Shown here piece by piece: positions 18,453-26,698 of a DNA stretch of 38,283 nt. The position numbers were made by a program, and so were the translations under genes. Position 1 is the first letter of the stretch, and each line of letters opens with the position of its first letter. This DNA is from Planctomycetota bacterium (lineage in GTDB: Bacteria > Planctomycetota > J058 > JAJDCQ01): contig JAJDCQ010000053.1 in NCBI GenBank assembly GCA_029260755.1, positions 1 through 38,283 on the forward strand. The letters run 5' to 3'. The notes beneath the pieces were generated by a model. The model ran no database searches, was not told the origin of the DNA, and worked only from the letters and a program-made list of their open reading frames with translations.

Positions 18453-21400
18453 TCACCGCGTGCCCGTCCGAACGAACCGGTTGAGGGGGCGCGGGACGAG
18501 GTCGATTCCGACGAGGTCGAGGCCGGTCGCGGCGGTCGCGTCCTCGACGAGCTCGGCGGGGCTGGCGTCGAGGATCGCGAGGTCGTGGAGATGGACGCGG
18601 CTGCGGTTGCGGACGGCCGCGATGCGCTCGCCGTCGGGGGCGAAGGCGAGGCGCCCGGTCGGGGGGAGGCCGGTGATCGCGAGGAGCTCGCGGCCGTTCG
18701 CGGCGTCCCAGACGTGGACGAGGTCGTCGTGGGCGGGCGCGGCCAGGAGCCGTCCGTCGGGGCTCCAGGCGATCTGGTCGAGGAGGGGCGTCGGCGAGGC
18801 GAGGGTCGCGGTGGGCTCGCGGCTGGCGAGGTCCCAGACGCGGACGGTGCGGCCGCCAGCCGCCGCGAGGCGCGCTCCGTCGTCGGAGAAGGCGACGCGG
18901 GGGCGGTCGGCGCCGGGGTGGGCGAGGAGGCCGAGCGGACGCCCGTCGACCGTGAGGAGCGCGACCTCGCCGGGCCAGCCGACGGCGATGGTCGCCCCGT
19001 CGGGGCTGACGGCGACGTCGGGCAGGTAGCCGGCGCGTCGCCGCTCGATGGCTCCGAGTCGCTCGCCGGTCCGGCGCCAGAGGGAGAGGTCGCCCTGGAG
19101 CTCGGTCACGGCGATCACCCGCGCGGCGGCGTCGGTCGCGATCGTGCTCGCCCGGGTGCCCGGCTCGAACGCGCCGAGCGGCGCGCCGGAGCGGGCGTCC
19201 CAGACGCGGATCGTCCCGTCTCCGGCCGTGAGGAGCACCTCGCCGTTCCGGTCGAGGGCCGCGTCGCGCGCGCCGGGATGGGCGATCTCGAGGCGGGTCC
19301 GTCGCCCGTCGATCTCGACGAGCTTCACGGCGTCGCCGACGACCGTGAGGACGGCCGCCCCGTCGGGCGTCCAGGCGAGCCGTCCGATCGTCGTCGTGAT
19401 CCGCGTGTCGGTGCCGCGGTCGCCCGGCAGCGACCATCGGCGGATCGAGGCGCCGGCGGCCACGAACGCGCTCGCGCCGTCGGGGCTCCAGGCGACGGCG
19501 TTCGGCGCGACGCCGCTCCCGGGCATCGAGGTCGCGACGATGGCGCCGAAGACGAACCGGCGGACCGAGACCTCGCCCTCGGTGTCCCCGACGAGGAGCG
19601 ACGTCTGCCCCGGCCCCGGCGCGAAGGCGAGCGCGGTCGCGCCGAACCGCGGGCGCCACGAGGCGGTCTCCTTCGCCGTGTCGAGGTTCACCACCCGGAC
19701 CCGCGGGTCGGTCACGACCGCGAGCCTCCGGCCGTCGTCGGAGAGGGCGACGCGCTGGCATCGCTCCGTCACGCCGGTCGGCACCTCGGCGCCGCCCGGC
19801 AAGGCGATCACCTTCGGCGGCGCGTCGCCGCCGATCGCGAGGCGGCGCCCGTCGGTGGAGATCGCGATGCGAACGTTGCTCCGCTCCTCGGGCAGGCGGA
19901 GGAGGCGGCTTCCCGCGGCGACATCGACGACGTCGATGCTGACGACCGACGGGGTCGCCGGGCGGGCGCGGTCGATGAACGCGACCGCGACGACCGCGCC
20001 GTCGCCCGAGGTGGCGAGGGCGCGGATCCCCCCGTCCCACCCGCCCTCGACGCGGCGGCGCTCGACGGGGGCATCGAGGTCGGTGAGGTCCCAGATCGAG
20101 AACGCCGGCGCGAGGTCGCTCGCGACGAGGAGCGTCGCGCCCGCGCCCCATGCGATGAGCTGCCCCTTCGCGGGGAGGGACGCGGCGAGCGCGCCGGTCT
20201 CGGCGTTCCAGATCCGGATGCCCCCGTGGCCATCGGCCGATGCAACGGCCTTCCCGTCTCGCGAGAGGGCGAGCGAGCTGATCACGTACCCGCGGTGACC
20301 GTCGAGGCGGGCGACGACCTCGCCGCGGTGGGCGTCGACGATCATGACCCCGTAGGCGCTCGGGCCGGCGACGGCGATGCGCCGTCCGCCCGGCTCGACC
20401 GCGAGCTCGCCGCGCCCGATTTCGCTCGCGATCGGGACCGAGCGCTCGGTCCCCGCGGCCAGGTCGTGCAGGACGAGACGCCCGTCGGCGGCGCCCGCGC
20501 TCGCGAGGACCGCGCCGTCGCGCGTGAACGCGAGCGCGGCGATGCCGCCCGGCCGCGCGCCGCCGAGGCGGGTGACCCCCCCGGTCTCGGCGTCGCGGAC
20601 GGCGACCGCGCCGGCGGCGTCGGCCGCGGCGACCCGCGCTCCGGCGACGGCGAGCGCGGTGAGCGGCGCGTCGCCGGCGTGATCGAAGCGCGCGCGGTCG
20701 GTCTCGGGCGCGGCGAGATCGCGGATCACGACGCGGCCCGGCGGCCCGGCGATCCCGGCGGCCAGCCAGGTCCCGTCCGGCGCGAGGGCGACTGCGCCGA
20801 GCGGGGCCTCGAGGTCGACGACGGCGAGCGCCTCGCCGGCGGCGGTGTCCCAGACCCGCGCCGTCCCGTCGGCGCTCGCGCTCGCGAGGCGACGCCCGTC
20901 GGCCGACCAGGCGAGGTCGACGACCCGGTCGGCGTGACCCCGCAGGCGGACGGTCGCGTCGGGCCGGGCGAGGTCGCGGATGTCGATCGCGTGATCGAGG
21001 ACGCCGTCGTATCCCATCCGGGTCCCGGTCGTCGCGACGCGTCCGCCGTCGGGCGCGAGCGCGCTCACCGCTCCCGCGACTCCGCCGAGCCTCGTCCGGA
21101 CGAGCGCGCGGAGCGACGCGTCGAAGCGGTTCACGAAGTGGTCGGTCCACGCGACGAGGCCGCCCTCGGGCGTGAAGCCGATGGCGAGGATCGGCCACTC
21201 GAGGGCGTGCGGCGTCGACCAGCGCAGGCGCGGGCTCCGGCCGCGCGCCTCGTCGAGGCGGCCGCGGGTGGTCGGGTCGTCGTCGGTCGCCAGCGCGCGG
21301 GCGAGGCAGACCCAGGCCGCGCCGGCGCGCCTCTGCTCGAGGAGGCGCTCGCCCTTCTCCCGGAGCGCCCGTCCGAGATGACGGCGCGCCTCGGCGGCCT

Positions 21401-22598
21401 CGTCGCGGGCGCGCGCCTCGGCGCCGACGGCCCGCCCCTCCGCCTCGCGGGCGCGACGGCTCTCGCCGGCCTCGCGCGCCCGCGCAGCCTCCGCCTCGGC
21501 CCGGGCCGTCCGGGCGGCGTCGCGCTCGGCCCGGGCGTCCTCGAGGGCGGCTGCGATCTCGGCGAACGAGTAGACGGCGAACGCGGAGCCGGCGGCGAGC
21601 AGGGTCGCGATGAGGACGGTGGCGATCGCGAGCGTCGCGGCGAACGCGCGGTTGCGGCGCGCCCAGCGGGCGAGCCGTTCGCGTCGCCCGACCGGACGGG
21701 CGGCGATCGGCTCGCCGTCGAGGAAGCGGCGCAGGTCGGCGGCGAGCTCGCCGGCGGATCCGTAGCGGGCGGCGGGCTCCTTCGCGAGACAGCGCAGCGT
21801 GATCGTCTCGAGGTCGCGGTGCAGCGCCGGCGCGATGGTCCGCGGCGGCTCGGGGTCCCGCTGGAAGAGCTGATGGAGGATCGCGAGGACGGTCGTCCCG
21901 GTGAACGGCGGGCGCCCGGTGAGCGCCTCGTAGAGGACCGCGCCGAGGCTGTAGATGTCGGTCGCCGGGCCGACGTCGGAGCCGTCGCCGCCGCGCGCCT
22001 GCTCGGGCGAGACGTAGTGCGGCGTGCCGAGGAGCTGACCGGTCGCCGTGAGCGACGCGTCCTGGCTGTCGGTCTGTCGGGCGAGGCCGAAGTCGGTCAG
22101 GTGCGGCTGGCCCTCGCCGTCGACGATCACGTTGTGCGGCTTCACGTCGCGGTGGAGGATGCCCTGGCGATGGGCGTGATCGAGGGCGAGGGCGACCTCG
22201 CGGACGATCTCGGCCGCGCGGCGCGGCGAGAGGCCGGCGAGGAGATCGTCGAGGGCGCGCCCCTCGACGAAGTCCATCACGATGTAGGGCCGGGCCTCGT
22301 GCATGCCGACCTCGTGGACGGCGACGATCCCGGGGTGACGCAGGCGGGCGGCCGCGCGCGCCTCGCGGACGAACCGCTCGACCGAGCGGGCATCGATCCC
22401 CGAGCCGCCGATGACCTTGATGGCGACGGCGCGGCGGAGGGCGGGGTCCCAGCCTCGGTAGACGACGCCCATCCCGCCGCGGCCGAGCTCCGCGACGATC
22501 GCGTGGCGGCCGAGGCGCCGGCGCGGATCCTCGAGGGCCGCCCGCGTCTCATCGTCCGGCGCTTCGCTGAGGGGGGACTGGGGCGGCGTCGAGCTCAC
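18453..22598 (-). CDS. membrane Ser/Thr protein kinase with exported WD40 array
   Basis: 1381 aa from the GTG at 22598. The frame is open upstream, but the kinase begins soon after this codon and a -10-like CACACT lies 6 bases before it. The Hanks-type kinase domain (about 34-292) has GRGGMGVVY, K61, HRDVKPHN (D151), DFG (169-171) and SPEQ, all intact, so it should be active. A membrane helix (about 319-343, ATLAIATVLIATLLAAGSAF) is followed by a charged coiled coil (about 345-425). The remaining 930 or so residues are a long series of WD40-like blades, enough for two or more propellers, predicted outside the cytoplasm as the sensor. It ends 24 bp from the convergent membrane protein gene. 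Confidence 0.92.
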   Translation of the reverse strand: MSSTPPQSPLSEAPDDETRAALEDPRRRLGRHAIVAELGRGGMGVVYRGWDPALRRAVAIKVIGGSGIDARSVERFVREARAAARLRHPGIVAVHEVGMHEARPYIVMDFVEGRALDDLLAGLSPRRAAEIVREVALALDHAHRQGILHRDVKPHNVIVDGEGQPHLTDFGLARQTDSQDASLTATGQLLGTPHYVSPEQARGGDGSDVGPATDIYSLGAVLYEALTGRPPFTGTTVLAILHQLFQRDPEPPRTIAPALHRDLETITLRCLAKEPAARYGSAGELAADLRRFLDGEPIAARPVGRRERLARWARRNRAFAATLAIATVLIATLLAAGSAFAVYSFAEIAAALEDARAERDAARTARAEAEAARAREAGESRRAREAEGRAVGAEARARDEAAEARRHLGRALREKGERLLEQRRAGAAWVCLARALATDDDPTTRGRLDEARGRSPRLRWSTPHALEWPILAIGFTPEGGLVAWTDHFVNRFDASLRALVRTRLGGVAGAVSALAPDGGRVATTGTRMGYDGVLDHAIDIRDLARPDATVRLRGHADRVVDLAWSADGRRLASASADGTARVWDTAAGEALAVVDLEAPLGAVALAPDGTWLAAGIAGPPGRVVIRDLAAPETDRARFDHAGDAPLTALAVAGARVAAADAAGAVAVRDAETGGVTRLGGARPGGIAALAFTRDGAVLASAGAADGRLVLHDLAAGTERSVPIASEIGRGELAVEPGGRRIAVAGPSAYGVMIVDAHRGEVVARLDGHRGYVISSLALSRDGKAVASADGHGGIRIWNAETGALAASLPAKGQLIAWGAGATLLVASDLAPAFSIWDLTDLDAPVERRRVEGGWDGGIRALATSGDGAVVAVAFIDRARPATPSVVSIDVVDVAAGSRLLRLPEERSNVRIAISTDGRRLAIGGDAPPKVIALPGGAEVPTGVTERCQRVALSDDGRRLAVVTDPRVRVVNLDTAKETASWRPRFGATALAFAPGPGQTSLLVGDTEGEVSVRRFVFGAIVATSMPGSGVAPNAVAWSPDGASAFVAAGASIRRWSLPGDRGTDTRITTTIGRLAWTPDGAAVLTVVGDAVKLVEIDGRRTRLEIAHPGARDAALDRNGEVLLTAGDGTIRVWDARSGAPLGAFEPGTRASTIATDAAARVIAVTELQGDLSLWRRTGERLGAIERRRAGYLPDVAVSPDGATIAVGWPGEVALLTVDGRPLGLLAHPGADRPRVAFSDDGARLAAAGGRTVRVWDLASREPTATLASPTPLLDQIAWSPDGRLLAAPAHDDLVHVWDAANGRELLAITGLPPTGRLAFAPDGERIAAVRNRSRVHLHDLAILDASPAELVEDATAATGLDLVGIDLVPRPLNRFVRTGTR

Positions 22599-22604
22599 GA
22601 TCGC

Positions 22605-22634
22605 AGTGTGACCCTCACGCCGGCGCGCGGTCAA
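22605..22634 (-). promoter_or_regulatory. putative leaderless promoter of kinase-WD40 gene
   Basis: On the minus strand, TTGACC (22629-22634), 18-bp spacer, CACACT (22605-22610), then 6 bases and the GTG start. That spacing would place transcription initiation at the start codon. The same box and the same 6-base gap precede the kinase gene starting at 36349. Confidence 0.5.
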
Positions 22635-22662
22635 AGACCTCGAGGCGGGGAGCGCGTAGAAT
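22634..22662 (+). promoter_or_regulatory. putative promoter of membrane protein 3
   Basis: A good -10 match TAGAAT (22657-22662) lies 38 bp before the ATG at 22701. The -35 region (AAGACC, 22634-22639, 17-bp spacing) is weak. It overlaps the -35 element of the divergent kinase promoter by one base. Confidence 0.4.
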
Positions 22663-22700
22663 CGACGCTCCCCCGATTCGAGGGCCGCGAGCCGTCTGCC

Positions 22701-23348
22701 ATGACCCGTCGGAGCCTGCCGCTCGAGCTCGGGAGCACCCTCGCCGGGGCGGCCGTCGCCGCCCTCGTCGTCGGAGCGGTCGCGTTCGCGTCGACCTGGC
22801 TGCTCTCGCCCCTCGATCGCGCGGGGCTGCTGCCGACGGCGGTCGGCTTCCTCCTCGGGTCGAGCCCGGTCATCGCCGCCGCGTTCGCGATCACGCGCCA
22901 TCGAGGCGACCGGACCGGTCGGATCGCCGGCGTCCTCCTGGCGATGGCGTCGCCGGTGACCGGGGCCCTGGCCGCGCGGTCCGCGCGGGTCCTGCTCGTC
23001 GACGGCTGGCTCGCGCTCCTCCGCGAGCCGCTCCCGGCGCCGCCGGCGGACAACGAGGAGCTCCTCCGCCTGGTGATCCTCGCGGCGTTCGGCGTCACGT
23101 TCTCGGCGTGCCGCTGGGCGTTCTGGGCGAACGCGGTGGACCACCCCGTGCAGAAGCGGCACGACGCGGTGGTCGGGTGCATCCTCCTCGTGTTCCCTCC
23201 GCTCGGCGGCTCGATCCTCGAGGGGCTCATCGTCGCGGCCGTCCGCCGGGCGATCTTTCGCCATCTCGATGACGGCGGCCCGTCGGCCCCACCGTCTCTC
23301 CCGGTGAAGGCGGACGACACCCCAACGCGTGCGCCGCCGCCGGCTTGA
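22701..23348 (+). CDS. multi-spanning membrane protein, paralogue 3
   Basis: A 215-aa membrane protein with about four helices (roughly 10-35, 42-65, 73-95 and 118-138) and a conserved tail (ILEGLIVAAVRRAIFRHLDD) followed by a hydrophilic C-terminus rich in Pro. It is clearly paralogous to the protein at 17099-17719 along its whole length. It stands alone between the divergent kinase gene and valS rather than in the peptidase run, so the family is not tied to the peptidase. Its stop codon lies inside the -35 hexamer (TTGACG) of the valS promoter. Function is unknown. Confidence 0.8.
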   Translation: MTRRSLPLELGSTLAGAAVAALVVGAVAFASTWLLSPLDRAGLLPTAVGFLLGSSPVIAAAFAITRHRGDRTGRIAGVLLAMASPVTGALAARSARVLLVDGWLALLREPLPAPPADNEELLRLVILAAFGVTFSACRWAFWANAVDHPVQKRHDAVVGCILLVFPPLGGSILEGLIVAAVRRAIFRHLDDGGPSAPPSLPVKADDTPTRAPPPA

Positions 23349-23373
23349 CGCCGTCGCGGCGCATCGCGACATT
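23345..23373 (+). promoter_or_regulatory. putative promoter of valS
   Basis: TTGACG (23345-23350), 17-bp spacer, GACATT (23368-23373). The -10 is weak. The predicted leader is about 36 bases and carries the SD AAGGAAGAAG. No T-box is seen. Confidence 0.4.
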
Positions 23374-23415
23374 GGCGCGCTCGACGACGACCCGCGAAGG
23401 AAGAAGACCCCAGCG

Positions 23416-26400
23416 ATGCCCACCGAAATCGCCACGAAGTACGAGCCTGCCCTCATCGAGGAGCAGGTGTACGAGCGCTGGCTCCGCGAGCGCGCCTTCT
23501 CGGCCACGCCGGATGATCGCGCCGAGACCTACGTGATCATGATGCCGCTGCCGAACGTCACCGGCGCGCTCCACATGGGTCACGCGATGGACAACGTGAT
23601 GCAGGATCTGCTGATCCGCTGGCATCGCATGCGCGGCGACAACACCCTCTGGATGCCCGGCACGGACCACGCCGGGATCGCCACCCAGGCCGTCGTCGAG
23701 AAGCGGCTGAAGGAGCTCGAGGGCAAGACGCGTCACGACATCGGGCGCGAGGCGCTGGTGCAGCGCATCTGGGAGTGGAAGGACGTCTGCCAGAAGCGAA
23801 TCATCAAGCAGCAGCAGGCGATGGGCAACTCCTGCGACTGGGAGCGGCAGCGCTTCACCCTCGACCCGATCTGCGCCCGCGCCGTCCGGTGGACCTTCTA
23901 CCGGATGTTCGACGACGGGCTGATCTTCCGCGGCAACCGGCTCGTCAACTGGGACTGCTTCCTCAAGACGGCCGTCTCGGACGACGAGATCGAGCACAAG
24001 ACGGTCGACGGCCACTTCTGGCATCTGAAGTATCCCGTGGTGGACCCCGAGCCCGGCGAGCCGGACCACGTCATCGTGGCGACGACGCGCCCCGAGACGA
24101 TGCTCGGCGACACCGCGGTCGCGGTGCATCCCGACCCGGCGGCGCAGCTCGACAAGCTGATCGCGAAGACGAAGGAGAAGCTCGCCGCCGCCCCCGCGAA
24201 GGAGAAGGCGGACATCGAGGCGGAGCTGGAGCGCCTCGAGAAGCGGAAGGCGAGCCATCTCCCGCAGCTCCAGAAGCTGGCCGCGATGGCCGCCTCCGGC
24301 CGCAAGGTCATGCTCCCGCTTCAGGAGCGGGCGATCCCGATCGTGACCGACCGCTGGGCGAAGCCCGAGCTCGGCAGCGGCTGCGTGAAGATCACGCCGG
24401 CCCACGACCCGAACGACTACGACGTCTGGACGCGCCATCAGGACGAGTTCGACCCGATCAACATCCTCAACGACGACGGGACGCTGAACGAGAACGCGGG
24501 CGCCTACGTCGGCATGGATCGCTTCAAGGCCCGCAAGAAGGTCGCCGCCGACCTCGAAGCCAAGGGCCTCCTCGACGCCGTCGAGGAGCGCAAGGTCGAG
24601 ATCGGCCACAGCGATCGGAGCAAGACGCCGATCGAGCCCTATCTCAGCAAGCAGTGGTTCGTCTGGATGGCGGACGTCGACGGCGGGATCGTCTGCGGCC
24701 GCGGCACGCCGAACGAGCACCGCGCGCCGGGCCTCGCCCAGGCGGCCATCGATGCCATCGCCCGGCGCGGCGACTGGAAGAGCCCGACCGGGCTCGAGGT
24801 CGACTTCCACCCCGACGCCACCCGCTACGGCAACACCTACTCGAGCTGGCTCGCGGAGAAGCGCGACTGGTGCATCAGCCGGCAGCTCTGGTGGGGCCAC
24901 CGGATCCCGATCTGGCACGGCCCGGTCGACAAGGATGCGCGCGCCGCGGTCGCCGCGGCCGTCGATGGCATCATCGATCGCGAGGACGTGAGCGCCTGGG
25001 TGAACCTCCCCGACGACGAGCGCCGTCGCTACGAGAAGGGGAAGCTCGACGCGATCGCCGGCGACTTCGACGAGGTCGAGGTGCTCGTGTGCCTCCGCGA
25101 CGAGGACACCCAGAACGAGCTCGAGGCGAGCCTCGCCGGCGTCGGCCTGGCCCAGGACCCCGACGTCCTCGACACCTGGTTCAGCAGCGCGGTGTGGCCG
25201 CACAGCACGCTCGGCTGGCCGGACCCCGACTCGGCGAAGCTCGAGGAGGGCCAGAGCCCGCTCGCGGCCTCCGATGGCCAGAAGAGCGCTCTGGACTACT
25301 ACTACCCCGGGAGCTGCCTCGTCACCGGGCGTGACATCATCACGCTGTGGGTCGCCCGGATGGTGCTCGCGGGCCTCTACAACCTCGGCGACGTGCCGTT
25401 CACCGACGTGTTCCTCCACGCCTCGATCCAGGACGGCAAGGGGCAGCGGATGAGCAAGAGCAAGGGCAACGGGATCGACCCGGTCGACATCATCGATCGC
25501 TACGGCTGCGATGCGATGCGCTATGTCCTCTGCGAGATGCAGACGGGCATGCAGGACATCCGTCTGCCGGTGCAGGTCGACAGCCCGTTCACCGGCGAGG
25601 TGATCGACCTCGCCAAGGCGAAGCACGGAAAGAGCGTCTTCACGTACATCTGCCCGAAGTCGAAGAACGAGTTCGACGTCCTCGGGACGATGGAGGGGAT
25701 GCCGAGCGCCAAGCCCTACAGCGAGCGCTTCGAGGTCGGGCGCAACTTCTGCAACAAGCTCTGGAACGCGGTCCGCTTCGCGCTGCTGAACCTCGAGGGC
25801 GTGAAGTTCACGCCGCGTACCCACGAGGAGCTCGCCGAGGAGGACCGCTGGATCCTGAGCCGCCTCGCCGCGGCGTGCGCCGAGGTGGAGCGCCAGCTCG
25901 AGCTCTACACGCCGAGCGCCGCGATCGGCGCGGCGCGCGAGTTCTTCTGGAACGAGCTCTGCGACTGGTACCTCGAGGTCATCAAGCCGCGGATGCGCGA
26001 CGAGGCGGCGGCGCCGCTGGCGCAGCAGGTGCTCGCGTTCTGCCTCGACCGGGTGCTGCGGCTCCTCCACCCCTTCATCCCGTTCATCACCGAGGAGCTC
26101 TGGGCCAAGCTCGATGAGGTCGCGCCCGAGCGCGGGCTCACCAAGAAGCTGCCGAGCGAGCCGATGCTCGCGACGGCCGCCTGGCCGGAGACCGACCCGG
26201 CGTGGCGCGACGAGTCGCTCGAGGCGAGCTTCGGCGAGGTGCAGGAGCTCATCAGGGCCATCCGCGACATCCGGAGCAAGTACTCGGTGCCGCCGAAGGA
26301 CCGCCTCGCCGTGACGATGAACGCGAGCGGCGACGCCGCGGCGGCGATCGAGGCGTCGACGGGGATGATCGAGAACCTCGCCGGGCTCTCCTCGGTCACG

Positions 26401-26685
26401 GTGGCGGCGGACGCGGTCCGGTCGTCGGACGCCGCGACGGCCGTCGTGGGCGAGGTCGAGATCTTCGTCGCCGGCGTCGTCGACGTCGAGCAGGAGAAGA
26501 AGCGCCTCACCAAGCAGCGCGACCAGCTCGCCGGCCGGATCGGCGGCGCGGAGAAGAAGCTCGGCAACCCGGGCTTCCTCAAGAACGCCAAGCCCGACGT
26601 CGTCGAGCGGGAGAAGGCCCGCCTCGAGGAGATGAAGCGCGAGCTCGGCACCCTCGAGGGGAACCTGGCGGCGCTGGACGGCTGA
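23416..26685 (+). CDS. valS: valyl-tRNA synthetase
   Basis: A 1089-aa class I enzyme that charges tRNA-Val. The ATG at 23416 is chosen for its SD (AAGGAAGAAG) and the usual N-terminus. Motifs: LPNVTGALHMGHA (HIGH-type, 53-56), ATTRPETMLGDT (editing-domain start, about 222-233), DTWFSSAVWPHSTLGWPD (from about 585), RMSKSKGN (about 678-685), the anticodon-binding domain with RNFCNKLWNA, and a C-terminal coiled coil (about 1015-1089). It is longer than the typical 880-950 aa because of three insertions: a Lys/Glu-rich helical hairpin of about 50 aa in the editing domain (about 241-292), extra sequence at about 505-575, and about 50 aa after the signature lysine loop (about 720-770). Followed 13 bp later by a kinase gene. 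Confidence 0.97.
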   Translation: MPTEIATKYEPALIEEQVYERWLRERAFSATPDDRAETYVIMMPLPNVTGALHMGHAMDNVMQDLLIRWHRMRGDNTLWMPGTDHAGIATQAVVEKRLKELEGKTRHDIGREALVQRIWEWKDVCQKRIIKQQQAMGNSCDWERQRFTLDPICARAVRWTFYRMFDDGLIFRGNRLVNWDCFLKTAVSDDEIEHKTVDGHFWHLKYPVVDPEPGEPDHVIVATTRPETMLGDTAVAVHPDPAAQLDKLIAKTKEKLAAAPAKEKADIEAELERLEKRKASHLPQLQKLAAMAASGRKVMLPLQERAIPIVTDRWAKPELGSGCVKITPAHDPNDYDVWTRHQDEFDPINILNDDGTLNENAGAYVGMDRFKARKKVAADLEAKGLLDAVEERKVEIGHSDRSKTPIEPYLSKQWFVWMADVDGGIVCGRGTPNEHRAPGLAQAAIDAIARRGDWKSPTGLEVDFHPDATRYGNTYSSWLAEKRDWCISRQLWWGHRIPIWHGPVDKDARAAVAAAVDGIIDREDVSAWVNLPDDERRRYEKGKLDAIAGDFDEVEVLVCLRDEDTQNELEASLAGVGLAQDPDVLDTWFSSAVWPHSTLGWPDPDSAKLEEGQSPLAASDGQKSALDYYYPGSCLVTGRDIITLWVARMVLAGLYNLGDVPFTDVFLHASIQDGKGQRMSKSKGNGIDPVDIIDRYGCDAMRYVLCEMQTGMQDIRLPVQVDSPFTGEVIDLAKAKHGKSVFTYICPKSKNEFDVLGTMEGMPSAKPYSERFEVGRNFCNKLWNAVRFALLNLEGVKFTPRTHEELAEEDRWILSRLAAACAEVERQLELYTPSAAIGAAREFFWNELCDWYLEVIKPRMRDEAAAPLAQQVLAFCLDRVLRLLHPFIPFITEELWAKLDEVAPERGLTKKLPSEPMLATAAWPETDPAWRDESLEASFGEVQELIRAIRDIRSKYSVPPKDRLAVTMNASGDAAAAIEASTGMIENLAGLSSVTVAADAVRSSDAATAVVGEVEIFVAGVVDVEQEKKRLTKQRDQLAGRIGGAEKKLGNPGFLKNAKPDVVEREKARLEEMKRELGTLEGNLAALDG

Positions 26686-26698
26686 GGCGAGCGCTGCT

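Noticed and set aside
18585..22700. Long plus-strand open frame opposite the kinase-WD40 gene
   Set aside because: It mirrors the real gene and has no motif. Only its end, from the ATG at 22701, is a genuine membrane protein.
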